Translations under genes and position numbers: made by a program
The notes under the pieces: generated by a model
Databases searched by the model: none
The model's input: the letters and a program-made list of their open reading frames with translations, nothing else
Told to the model about the DNA's origin: nothing
NCBI GenBank assembly: GCA_030589055.1
Contig: JAUUWK010000049.1
Span: forward strand, 1 to 7,421
Length of the DNA: 7,421 nt
Reading direction: 5' to 3'
Origin: Candidatus Bathyarchaeota archaeon
GTDB taxonomy: Archaea > Thermoproteota > Bathyarchaeia > Bathyarchaeales > Bathycorpusculaceae
Shown here: one piece after another, positions 1 to 5,870 of the stretch
Numbering within the stretch: position 1 is the first letter of the stretch
Layout of the letters: the number at the start of each line of letters is the position of its first letter

Positions 1-311
1 TTTTCCTTTCTTGAACGTTGGCTCAAATATCCGAAATGGTGGAGACATTTCTGTTCCTTCAGAGAAGGCTGTCGAGCGGGCTTTTTCAAAGGCTGTGCTT
101 TTTCCTCTTCAATTCCACTTCGTTTTTCCTCTTCAACCTCGAAGTTTTTTTCTGTCAGTGTTTCAGTTAAGCAGTAAGGGCAGGCACAATATGAAGACTC
201 GCCTTTTAAACTTAAATCTTGAACAATTATTGGATTGACAAAAACCCTTCCACATTCTGGGTTTGAACATGTAAAACTCTGACTTTGTGTTTTTGCCTTT
301 GTCTTGTTCAT
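1..311 (-). CDS. Zinc-ribbon protein, archaeal CxHHFGYL type (partial, C-terminus off the left edge)
   Basis: An open minus-strand frame begins at the ATG at 311-309 and runs 103 codons to the window edge without a stop. The N-terminus is a zinc ribbon: Cys15 and Cys20 (C-x4-C, in FTCSNPECGRVF), then Cys42, Cys44 and Cys47 (YCACPYC). An acidic/basic linker follows (about residues 56-87) containing a repeated VEEEKRSG / IEEEKAQP octad. The visible end reads KCLHHFGYLSQRSRKE. From memory, a Cys-x-His-His-Phe-Gly-Tyr-Leu segment followed by further cysteines is common in small archaeal proteins of unknown function; those later cysteines would lie outside the window. The role is unknown; a metal-binding structural or nucleic-acid-binding protein is an inference. 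A GAGGGA purine run and a TATA-like element lie upstream, so it probably has its own promoter rather than being read only from the PhoU gene. The opposite strand also has an open frame (11-238), but it lacks these motifs. Confidence 0.75.
   Translation of the reverse strand, partial: MNKTKAKTQSQSFTCSNPECGRVFVNPIIVQDLSLKGESSYCACPYCLTETLTEKNFEVEEEKRSGIEEEKAQPLKKPARQPSLKEQKCLHHFGYLSQRSRKE
99..136. repeat. Short direct repeat inside the zinc-ribbon gene linker
   Basis: The 14-base word TTTTTCCTCTTCAA occurs at 99-112 and again at 123-136, a 24-base period. On the minus strand it encodes two copies of an eight-residue unit (VEEEKRSG and IEEEKAQP). It looks like a slippage-type expansion of a charged linker between the zinc ribbon and the C-terminal Cys/His segment. 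Confidence 0.6.
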
Positions 312-347
312 TTTAGGGAATCCCTCTTCTGAGACAATATCAGATTC

Positions 348-363
348 CGAGTTTATAGTATTA
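348..363 (-). promoter_or_regulatory. Possible TATA element for the zinc-ribbon gene
   Basis: Read on the minus strand, the stretch is ATACTATAAAC-like. It lies about 40-50 bases upstream of the ATG at 311, so transcription would start near 328 and leave a short leader holding the GAGGGA purine run. The fit to archaeal TATA spacing is by eye only. Confidence 0.35.
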
Positions 364-399
364 ATGAAGCCAAAATAAGTATCCTAACTATAATCAAAT

Positions 400-408
400 A
401 GCAAAAAG
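400..408 (-). terminator. Short T tract after the PhoU/TrkA-C gene
   Basis: Immediately after the TGA stop the minus strand reads CTTTTTGC. Archaeal termination often occurs at short U-rich runs without a hairpin, so this may end the transporter/regulator transcript. The run is only five T's, so the call is weak. Confidence 0.25.
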
Positions 409-1596
409 TCACGGGGATGCTAGCTGTTCAAGGTCTTCTTCTCCCTCTGCGTAACCAGAGGCTATTAGAACATCTCCAGGTTCTATTTTTGTGTGGGGTT
501 TAGGTCTTACATATTTTCCTCTTCTTCTTATGGCGAGAACCCACATGCCTGTTTCTTTTGGAATGTGGCACTCGCGTAGAGTCTTGTTTGCGAGCGAAGA
601 ATTTTCAGTCACTTGTACGTAGGTAACTGATTCTTCAGCTGCTTCTATGGCGAGTTTCAATACTGGATGCGGCTCTATACCCCTCAAAACAACTTCAGCC
701 ATTTCTGTAGCGGCATCCGCTATTTTTTCGGTAACTACACCCAGTCTTATAAGCCCTAGAAAATCTTTAGCCTCTTCCGGTTTAAACCCACTTGACAGAA
801 CAAGTAGCTCAAAATCAGTATGTAATTCATCCACATGCTCCTCAAGCTTTTGCACGTCTCCAGCTAATTCTTCACTGTTCAACAGCAAGGAAGAATATGC
901 TAAATCCATCATCAATTCGGAAGTATCTTTTAGCTCAACGAAACGTTCAACAATTTCCTCAAACTTTTTTCGGCATTTATCTGACATTTTATCCTTCAGT
1001 TTCTGCAGTTTTCCTTCGACAAGCGCTTTGAACTCCTTGACTCCGGAGGGAGCTCCACGAGCGATAAGAATATCTCCGTTTTTGATAGGTTCTGTATCCT
1101 TAGGGTCAATTATCCAGTCTTTGTATCGACGAATGGCGATTATATCAACGCCCATTCTCGGTGCCAGATCAAGTTCTCCTATTTGTCTGCCGATAAGTAT
1201 CGAGCCTTCATTAACTTTGGCTCTCGTTAGGCGTTCTTCAACTTTCTCAAAGACTTGGCTTACTATTGGATGTACTCCGATGTTTTGCGTGACTATTGCT
1301 GCTATGTCTGCAGCTGCATCTGAGATTTTGTCAGCGGCGGAGGCAACTTTGGAAACTCCTACTAATGCTTCAGCATCTTTGGCATCTCTTGCTGCTATCA
1401 TAATTTCCATTTCCAGAAGATAGGTTAATGTGTCCACGCGGTTTTCAAGTTCCAAAACATCTTCGGCAAGTTCTTTGTCATTAAACAATGCCGCTGAATA
1501 CGCTAAGTCAATCATTAATTCAGAGAGGTTTTTCATCTCTAAAAATAGTTCTCTGACAGATACGGGTTTATATTCTATCTTTTCCAAGCGAGGCAT
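409..1596 (-). CDS. Tandem PhoU-TrkA_C (RCK_C) protein, probable regulator of the adjacent MgtE-like transporter
   Basis: This is a 395-residue soluble protein built as two copies of the same module with an offset of 201 residues. Copy 1 has a PhoU-like helical region (about 12-118, with SELMIDLAYSAALFNDKELA at 25-44) and a TrkA-C/RCK_C domain (about 125-195, GVDIIAIRR...NGDILIARG). Copy 2 has PhoU (about 210-320, SELMMDLAYSSLLLNSEELA at 226-245) and RCK_C (about 325-392, GMWVLAIRR...PGDVLIASG). Landmarks such as HPIV (109) and HPVL (310) match at the same offset. RCK_C domains are known ligand-binding gates of cation channels and transporters, and PhoU-type helices often contact membrane partners, so a role as cytosolic regulator of the transporter encoded just upstream is a strong inference. 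The 70-base gap has a TTAAAATATT element (minus strand, around 1637-1647), so a second promoter is possible. The ligand is unknown. The long plus-strand frames opposite this gene are antisense shadows. Confidence 0.9.
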   Translation of the reverse strand: MPRLEKIEYKPVSVRELFLEMKNLSELMIDLAYSAALFNDKELAEDVLELENRVDTLTYLLEMEIMIAARDAKDAEALVGVSKVASAADKISDAAADIAAIVTQNIGVHPIVSQVFEKVEERLTRAKVNEGSILIGRQIGELDLAPRMGVDIIAIRRYKDWIIDPKDTEPIKNGDILIARGAPSGVKEFKALVEGKLQKLKDKMSDKCRKKFEEIVERFVELKDTSELMMDLAYSSLLLNSEELAGDVQKLEEHVDELHTDFELLVLSSGFKPEEAKDFLGLIRLGVVTEKIADAATEMAEVVLRGIEPHPVLKLAIEAAEESVTYVQVTENSSLANKTLRECHIPKETGMWVLAIRRRGKYVRPKPHTKIEPGDVLIASGYAEGEEDLEQLASP

Positions 1597-1634
1597 ATTA
1601 CTAGGGTCGCTCCGACTGAGAGAGTATAACGCAA

Positions 1635-1648
1635 GGAATATTTTAACT
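1635..1648 (-). promoter_or_regulatory. Possible internal TATA element before the PhoU/TrkA-C gene
   Basis: The minus strand reads GTTAAAATATTCC in the gap between the transporter stop and the regulator ATG at 1596. Transcription from it would start near 1615, about 20 bases before the ATG. It would allow the regulator to be made independently of the transporter. Judged by eye only. Confidence 0.3.
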
Positions 1649-1666
1649 CTATCCCTCTTCTCCGAT

Positions 1667-2878
1667 TCACCACATCAGTAGAGTTGCAAGCAGAGCAGTG
1701 GAAGTTATGCTATCTGCGAGAACACTTTCGATTGGAATAACGAAATTATCAGGGTCCAACCCTTTCTGAAAAGTCAAAATCGAAACACCATATGATATTA
1801 AGATAATAGCAGTGACAGCAATTATGTTTGTTGCTAGTAGAAGAGAAGTAAACCCTAGGAATGTGTATAACGTAAATATGCCATTTATTAATAGCGATAA
1901 AGCTGAGAAGAAAACAAAAATTACCATTGACGCAGTCCAAGCACCAAGAATTTGTGTAATGTGATTTCTTATCGCAGAAAAAGAAGGTCTAAGCAAACCT
2001 AATGCAAGTTTTGTTGTGGCAGTGGAACCAACAACTGAGCCAACATTCCCTACAGTGGCAATTAAAGCGGGATAAACAGTGTAGATTTCCTTCCTACCCC
2101 CCACAATGATCGTTTCATTCATGGTTTTCAAAACAGTTCCTGTGACATTAACAAAAAACGCTACAAACATTACTGTAAAGAAAGACTCCTTTATCGTTTT
2201 AATGAATTCTTTATCGTGGATGTTTCGCGGCAAAATATAAAGAATCAAGATTACAGGGAGAAGTGCGACTAGAGCAACAGTGTATTTTCCAAAGGAATCG
2301 AAAAAAAAGAACAGGTTAAGTATGACAATGTAAAATATTGTTGAGATTACGTCCATTACAGTAGACATTATTGGATATACAATGACATCCGGGTCTAACC
2401 CCTTCTTGAACGCCATGAATGTAACGGTCATCGTAACCAAGGAGAGAGTTATCCCTAAAGTCATAGTTGCTACCACAATCATTAGAATATTGGGAAAGTC
2501 CGCGAAGGTTATCCCCCAGAATAAGCTACCAAAGATCACAGAAACTGAACTCATTGCAACGCTCGCTTCTAAAGTCACGACAATAGTGGCCTCAAATAAT
2601 CTGTAGAAACTCTTGGTGTTTCCAAAAAACTTAGGGTAAATCGTGCCTATGTGCAGTGCTGTGCTTAAGCGTCCACTAAACAAGCCGCTTATCACGCCTT
2701 TCGCACTTAAGACTGCAGGATATACTGCAATAGCCCAAGGAAAAAGCGGAGAGCGGAAAATATTGAGTTGAGAAGCAATTATGAAGCCTGCAAGTATTCC
2801 ACCAATGCCGGAGGAATACGCAATTAAAGCCTCTTTAAATGTTTTAAACAATGCTCTCGGATTTGCAGTATGGATCAT
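1667..2878 (-). CDS. SLC41/MgtE-type divalent cation (Mg2+) transporter, two tandem MgtE membrane domains
   Basis: This 403-residue, almost wholly hydrophobic protein contains two MgtE integral membrane repeats. Repeat 1 holds YPAVLSAKGVISGLFSGRLS (53-72) and FKKGLDPDVIVYPIMSTVMD (157-176). Repeat 2 holds YPALIATVGNVGSVVGSTAT (269-288) and QKGLDPDNFVIPIESVLADS (371-390). The GLDPD...P...D pattern matches the MgtE segment whose Asp lines the Mg2+ site; Asp176 and Asp389 are the equivalent residues by position. Bacterial MgtE has one such domain plus cytosolic N and CBS domains and works as a homodimer. Here two membrane domains are fused, as in eukaryotic SLC41, and no CBS domain is present. 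The likely role is import or channel-type passage of Mg2+ or a related divalent ion across the cytoplasmic membrane. The start is fixed by AAAGGAGGT nine bases before the ATG at 2878. The next gene downstream is the PhoU/TrkA-C regulator, 70 bases away. Confidence 0.9.
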   Translation of the reverse strand: MIHTANPRALFKTFKEALIAYSSGIGGILAGFIIASQLNIFRSPLFPWAIAVYPAVLSAKGVISGLFSGRLSTALHIGTIYPKFFGNTKSFYRLFEATIVVTLEASVAMSSVSVIFGSLFWGITFADFPNILMIVVATMTLGITLSLVTMTVTFMAFKKGLDPDVIVYPIMSTVMDVISTIFYIVILNLFFFFDSFGKYTVALVALLPVILILYILPRNIHDKEFIKTIKESFFTVMFVAFFVNVTGTVLKTMNETIIVGGRKEIYTVYPALIATVGNVGSVVGSTATTKLALGLLRPSFSAIRNHITQILGAWTASMVIFVFFSALSLLINGIFTLYTFLGFTSLLLATNIIAVTAIILISYGVSILTFQKGLDPDNFVIPIESVLADSITSTALLATLLMW

Positions 2879-2887
2879 TGGCGGGTT

Positions 2888-2896
2888 ACCTCCTTT
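2888..2896 (-). promoter_or_regulatory. Strong Shine-Dalgarno site of the MgtE-like gene
   Basis: The minus strand reads AAAGGAGGT, with nine bases to the ATG at 2878. It is the best ribosome-binding site in the window and decides the start of the transporter. Confidence 0.75.
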
Positions 2897-3030
2897 AGAC
2901 GAATGCCAATTGAAGAAAAGTGAAATGAAAAAAAGCGTTCAGAACAAGTAAGAAACGTACTTAATTCAAAAGCAATAGAATTTTGAGAGCTTTTCTCCAC
3001 CGTAAGTTTGGTCGGTGAAACGTTGTTGCT

Positions 3031-3051
3031 GCCAAAATATAGATTTTTGGC
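3031..3051. promoter_or_regulatory. 21-bp inverted repeat GCCAAAA-N7-TTTTGGC, candidate operator or RNA hairpin
   Basis: GCCAAAA at 3031-3037 and TTTTGGC at 3045-3051 are perfect inverted copies around a TATAGAT spacer. The centre is TATA-like, so the site could cover a promoter for the transporter (bound by a dimeric repressor) or form a seven-base-pair hairpin in the long leader. No protein is known to bind it from this sequence alone. Confidence 0.45.
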
Positions 3052-3166
3052 TGATTTCATCTTGTCCGCCCTCTGAACCTCCTTCGCTTTCACCCATCCA
3101 TAGACACCTCTTCAACAGAGCCTTTCTTAATGAGCCTTCAAGCTCCACCTTCATATTCGCTCCTAA

Positions 3167-3178
3167 ACCCTACAGGGT
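3167..3178. promoter_or_regulatory. Perfect 12-bp inverted repeat ACCCT-AC-AGGGT beside the divergent promoter
   Basis: The half sites ACCCT (3167-3171) and AGGGT (3174-3178) are exact inverted copies separated by two bases. They lie about 12 bases from the TATA-like element at 3190-3199, at the expected start site of minus-strand transcription toward the transporter. Such a position suits a repressor operator. The half sites are short, so chance occurrence is possible. Confidence 0.3.
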
Positions 3179-3189
3179 GATGGGAACCC

Positions 3190-3199
3190 CTTAAATAAG
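3190..3199. promoter_or_regulatory. TATA-like element CTTAAATAAG, nearly palindromic, possibly serving both directions
   Basis: The plus strand reads CTTAAATAAG and the minus strand CTTATTTAAG, so both resemble an archaeal TATA box. In the plus direction the start would fall near 3220, just before the GTG/TTG/ATG cluster at 3231-3239 that opens the unit leading to the CARF gene. In the minus direction it would fall near 3170, upstream of the short frame at 3154 and of the transporter. Only sequence resemblance and spacing support this. Confidence 0.4.
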
Positions 3200-3236
3200 T
3201 TTTCTTGACTCGTATCGACACTCAACTCTAGTGTTG

Positions 3237-3457
3237 ATGGAGCTTTGCCGAACACATAAAGTGGTCAAGATCTATGGCACAACAGCGCAGTTCGACCCTA
3301 TGGTCAAGGTTAGAACCGCCTGTCTAAAGAGGCTAAGCAAAATTCTCTACAGAATCCGTGAAATGAGGGAGTTGATGACATTTTTGTTATTCCGATACCA
3401 GAAACCTTTCAAGATGAACACACCATTCGGCTGGATCTACGTGAGCATTTTATCTAG
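3237..3457 (+). CDS. Possible small gene of unknown function, apparently frameshifted
   Basis: A frame opens at GTG 3231, TTG 3234 or ATG 3237 and continues in one frame to TAA at 3468-3470 (about 78 residues). Its first half looks natural (KIYGTTAQFDPMVKVRTACL, then KRLSKILYRIREMR), but after about 3366 it becomes odd and hydrophobic. The -1 frame over 3362-3457 reads NEGVDDIFVIPIPETF and then QDEHTIRLDLREHFI before TAG, which has the alternating strand/helix look of a real protein end. One extra G in the AGGGAG run at 3366-3371 would join the halves as ...REMRGVDDIF..., about 73 residues. I do not recognise the family. It precedes the CARF gene by about 30 bases on the same strand, so the two may share a transcript. 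It may be a pseudogene, a sequencing or assembly error, a -1 recoding site, or no gene at all. Confidence 0.35.
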
Positions 3458-3488
3458 GATAAGCGTATAACTTAAGTTGGTGACGGTT

Positions 3489-4421
3489 TTGAACGAATAC
3501 GTGTACATAGCAACTGTTGGAAAAACACCGGAGAAGGTTTTGATTGGGTTGAGATCACGACTGAACATTGAAAAAGTTTGCCTTGTTGGTAGCAGCGATG
3601 GAGAGGTTAAGCAGTGCATGGAGCGTATTAGAAGTTTTTCTGAGAAACTTGGTTACAGCGTTGAAACTGTTGAGGCGGATGCTTTTGATGTGCTCGACGT
3701 AGCTACTTGCATTAATAAACTTATTCAACAGAACAAAAACTATGGAGTAGTGGTCAACGTTTCCAGTGGAACTAGAGTGATGACTATCGGCGCCCTCATA
3801 GCAGCTTACATGAACAACTCGGAGGCAATCTATGTTCCGCAGCAAGTAACCGAAAAAACTCCACTCTACGTTAACCTCCCGTCTATAAATCAGCTTCTGG
3901 ACCGGGTGATGTTGCCGAAAAAAGTGTTAATCCGCGAAGGCGATGTGTTACTCAAATTAGTGAAGCGTGTGAAAAAAGATCATCCAACCCTCAACACAGA
4001 AACACTACAGCTATACATCAAAAATATGCTTCAAAACAAGTTTGAGTTTGACGCGTGGGACACCCGTTTCGAACGTTATCCACGCCTTATTCGTATTCAT
4101 GAAAAAACAGAAACGAAAGTGATACGTGAAGACCTTGGATCGTACCAGATGGTTATGCACTTCGACGCTAGATGCAGCCGCTGCAAGTCATGGTTTGCTT
4201 TTCCACTAAAGATGAGCATAGGATATCTCCCCATGACTGCAATCCTTAGTCAAGGCAAAACACCCCCAACCCCGCACTCAGCGCCTCCACCTTTCAACTC
4301 TAAAGAATATGTGAGCCTAATGCTTCAAAAACGCCAAGACTTCTACTGTCCCCGATGCACTTTACTGCTGGGACTACGTAACGTGGTTGATCGCCTAAAG
4401 AAATCACAAATGATAGTATAA
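3489..4421 (+). CDS. Csa3-like CARF-domain protein with a C-terminal Cys4 zinc knuckle
   Basis: The product is 310 residues from the TTG at 3489 (314 from TTG 3477); numbering here is from 3477. The N-terminus is a Rossmann-like CARF domain: strand/loop YVYIATVGKTPEK (8-20), LVGSSD (36-41), and the diagnostic NVSSGTRVMTIGALIAAYM (94-112), matching the N-x-(S/T)-(S/G)-G-T-R-x-M signature of Csa3-type CARF proteins that bind cyclic oligoadenylates or similar nucleotides. A helical stretch follows (about 150-206, VLLKLVKRVKK...LNTETLQLYIKNML...YPRLIRI) that could be a winged helix. The last 80 residues carry CSRC (233-236) and CPRC (291-294), a probable zinc site split by a 54-residue insert with a Pro-rich loop (TPPTPHSAPPPF). 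The zinc part is not usual for Csa3. GGTGA at 3479-3483, five bases before TTG 3489, favours that start over TTG 3477 and GTG 3480. Transcription regulation is inferred; no cas gene or CRISPR array is in the window, so its target is unknown. Confidence 0.75.
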   Translation: MNEYVYIATVGKTPEKVLIGLRSRLNIEKVCLVGSSDGEVKQCMERIRSFSEKLGYSVETVEADAFDVLDVATCINKLIQQNKNYGVVVNVSSGTRVMTIGALIAAYMNNSEAIYVPQQVTEKTPLYVNLPSINQLLDRVMLPKKVLIREGDVLLKLVKRVKKDHPTLNTETLQLYIKNMLQNKFEFDAWDTRFERYPRLIRIHEKTETKVIREDLGSYQMVMHFDARCSRCKSWFAFPLKMSIGYLPMTAILSQGKTPPTPHSAPPPFNSKEYVSLMLQKRQDFYCPRCTLLLGLRNVVDRLKKSQMIV

Positions 4422-4562
4422 CCGGCTCTGAATGTGAGGCGCTAAAGTTTTCATTTAACTATCTGAAGAGTACATTTTGCAAAATTAGCGGAAGAAGTGT
4501 CACTGTGGCTGGATACCATAAGCATGATCAAACTTTTACTCTGGTAACCTGTAGAGGGCTTT

Positions 4563-5825
4563 TCATTTTTTCTTATAGATTACGTGGATGAGAACACCCA
4601 GGCCCAAAACGAATGTTCCGAACAACACAGCGTTCAAATCAAATTGGGTTACCATAAGCGCACAGGAAATCAAGCCCAAGAAAGCTGTTATTGGAAAATT
4701 TCCGATGTTAATAGGCACCTTAAACGGTCTCTTCAACTCTGGTTTTTTGTATCTTAACCATATTAATGAAAGATTGACAAGTGCAAATGTGATGAAGACT
4801 CCAAGGCTTGTTATGCTTGCAACCAGCTTTATATCACCAAACAAGACAAAGAACATGGAGAAAATCATTATGCAAAGTATAGCAATCCAGGGAGCTCTTG
4901 TTTTAAAGTGAACTTTTGAAAGGATTGGAGGTAGAGCACCGTCTTTAGCCATTCCATAGATCATTCTGGACCCAACTATTGAAATTACCAAAACAGTGTT
5001 TGCTGTCGCAAAAAGAGCGATGTATGACATTACCGAAAATGCGTTAGCACCCATAACTGTTGAGGCCGCATAAGCTAGAGGGGCGCTGGAGGCCGCTAAT
5101 TCTTTCCAACCAGCTAAACTAACCACTGACAATGCCACAAGGACGTAGAACACGGCAGTGATGGCTACCGAAAGAATTAATGCTCTTGGCAAAGTCTTTT
5201 CAGGATTTTTTGTTTCCTCCGCGATGTTTACAATGTCTTCGAATCCTAGATAGGCAAAGAACATCAACGCTGCGGCTGCGAAAATACCGGGAACACTGGG
5301 AGTTTCAAAGTAGTTAACCTCGCCGAATCTACTCACTCCCAGGAATATTATCAAAAGCAGGCCCGCTATCTCCACTGCGGTAAACAAAATGTTCACCCGT
5401 GATGATTCTTCGATTCCACAGAAATTTAAGAACGAAAGCAGCACAATTAGAATCAAGGCTGTAAAGATAATTGGGTGATCGAAAAGAGCTTTGAAATAGC
5501 TGGCAAAACCAAGTGCCACCGTTGACGCCGACACAGTACCTGTGAAGATTATCAGCCACCCGGTTAAAAACGCCAACAACTCATTCTTGAACGCTCTTTT
5601 AACATAGACATACTCGGCTGCAGCTTTCGGAAACATCGCTGAAAGCTCTGCGTAGCTTAGTCCGGTGAAAGAACTGATTAAAGCGCCGATAATAAACGAT
5701 ATCCATACGGAATTACCAGCAAGACCAGCGGCTGGTCCGATCAGGGCGTATATTCCTGCGCCCAGAATTATGCCAACACCGTAAGCAACAGCTCCAAAAA
5801 GGCCTACATGTCTCTTTAGCGCCAT
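4563..5825 (-). CDS. APC-superfamily amino acid permease
   Basis: This is a 420-residue membrane protein (426 from the upstream ATG at 5843; numbering here uses the latter) with about a dozen hydrophobic segments. Family landmarks are the glycine-rich broken first helix YGVGIILGAGIYALIG (21-36), which binds the substrate backbone, the loop LSYAELSAMFPKAAAEYVYV (62-81), and the sixth-segment signature FFAYLGFEDIVNIAEE followed by TKNPEKTLP (195-219). It ends in a short basic tail (HVIYKKK) with no attached stress or nucleotide domain. The role is uptake or exchange of amino acids or amines across the cytoplasmic membrane, driven by ion gradients; the substrate cannot be told from sequence. The TATA-like element at 5859-5866 puts the transcription start near 5836, between the two candidate ATGs, so the ATG at 5825 (MALKRHVGLFGAVAYG) is preferred. 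It converges with the CARF gene and appears monocistronic. The plus-strand frame at 4588-4911 is a shadow. Confidence 0.9.
   Translation of the reverse strand: MALKRHVGLFGAVAYGVGIILGAGIYALIGPAAGLAGNSVWISFIIGALISSFTGLSYAELSAMFPKAAAEYVYVKRAFKNELLAFLTGWLIIFTGTVSASTVALGFASYFKALFDHPIIFTALILIVLLSFLNFCGIEESSRVNILFTAVEIAGLLLIIFLGVSRFGEVNYFETPSVPGIFAAAALMFFAYLGFEDIVNIAEETKNPEKTLPRALILSVAITAVFYVLVALSVVSLAGWKELAASSAPLAYAASTVMGANAFSVMSYIALFATANTVLVISIVGSRMIYGMAKDGALPPILSKVHFKTRAPWIAILCIMIFSMFFVLFGDIKLVASITSLGVFITFALVNLSLIWLRYKKPELKRPFKVPINIGNFPITAFLGLISCALMVTQFDLNAVLFGTFVLGLGVLIHVIYKKK
4564..4575 (+). terminator. T-rich tract, possible terminator of the CARF unit
   Basis: The plus strand reads CATTTTTTCTT about 145 bases after the CARF stop codon, at the very end of the convergent permease gene. 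A U-rich run of this kind can end archaeal transcripts. The intervening 4422-4562 holds no gene or repeat that I can see. Confidence 0.3.
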
Positions 5826-5858
5826 ATTTCTTTCCCACAGCATTTCTTAGGTTGTCAA

Positions 5859-5870
5859 TTTATTAAGCTT
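5859..5870 (-). promoter_or_regulatory. Probable TATA box (with BRE-like purines) of the permease gene
   Basis: The minus strand reads GAAAGCTTAATAAATTG, a purine-rich BRE-like start followed by TTAATAAA at 5866-5859. A start site about 26 bases further lies near 5836, just before ATG 5825. The element abuts the stop codon of the upstream ribbon-helix-helix-like gene. Confidence 0.5.

Larger units (their letters stand above)
2897..3230. other. Long leader/intergenic region without a confident gene, between divergent transcription units
   Basis: No recognisable protein or stable RNA gene was found in this stretch. Two short minus-strand frames exist: 3154-2966 (62 codons, MKVELEGSLRKALLKRCLWM..., preceded by GGAG five bases before the ATG) and 3093-2875 (72 codons, ending across the transporter start). 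Neither resembles a known family, and they overlap each other. If the transporter is transcribed from the TATA-like element near 3190, its leader is about 290 bases, long for an archaeal gene, leaving room for a regulatory RNA, a leader peptide (the 3154 frame) or operator sites. Two inverted repeats are listed separately. No tRNA-like arm or riboswitch core was recognised. Confidence 0.5.

Noticed and set aside
11..238. 75-codon plus-strand frame
   Set aside because: It is opposite the zinc-ribbon gene, which has a Cys pattern and a start region; this frame has no domain.
647..1423. 258-codon plus-strand frame rich in Ser
   Set aside because: It lies wholly antisense to the PhoU/TrkA-C gene, whose domains are clear; composition is low-complexity Ser/Ala and no motif is recognisable.
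2966..3154. 62-codon minus-strand frame with GGAG before its ATG
   Set aside because: The start signals are fair, but the product matches nothing and overlaps another weak frame (2875-3093); kept only as a possible leader peptide in the intergenic entry.
2897..3230. tRNA or known riboswitch in the transporter leader
   Set aside because: No TPsiC-like arm, CCA-end pairing or recognisable metal riboswitch core was found by eye on either strand.
3489..4421. A CRISPR-Cas locus around the CARF gene
   Set aside because: No repeat-spacer array, cas gene or effector motif is present anywhere in the window; only the CARF domain hints at a link.
4588..4911. 107-codon plus-strand frame
   Set aside because: Antisense to the permease; no independent motif.
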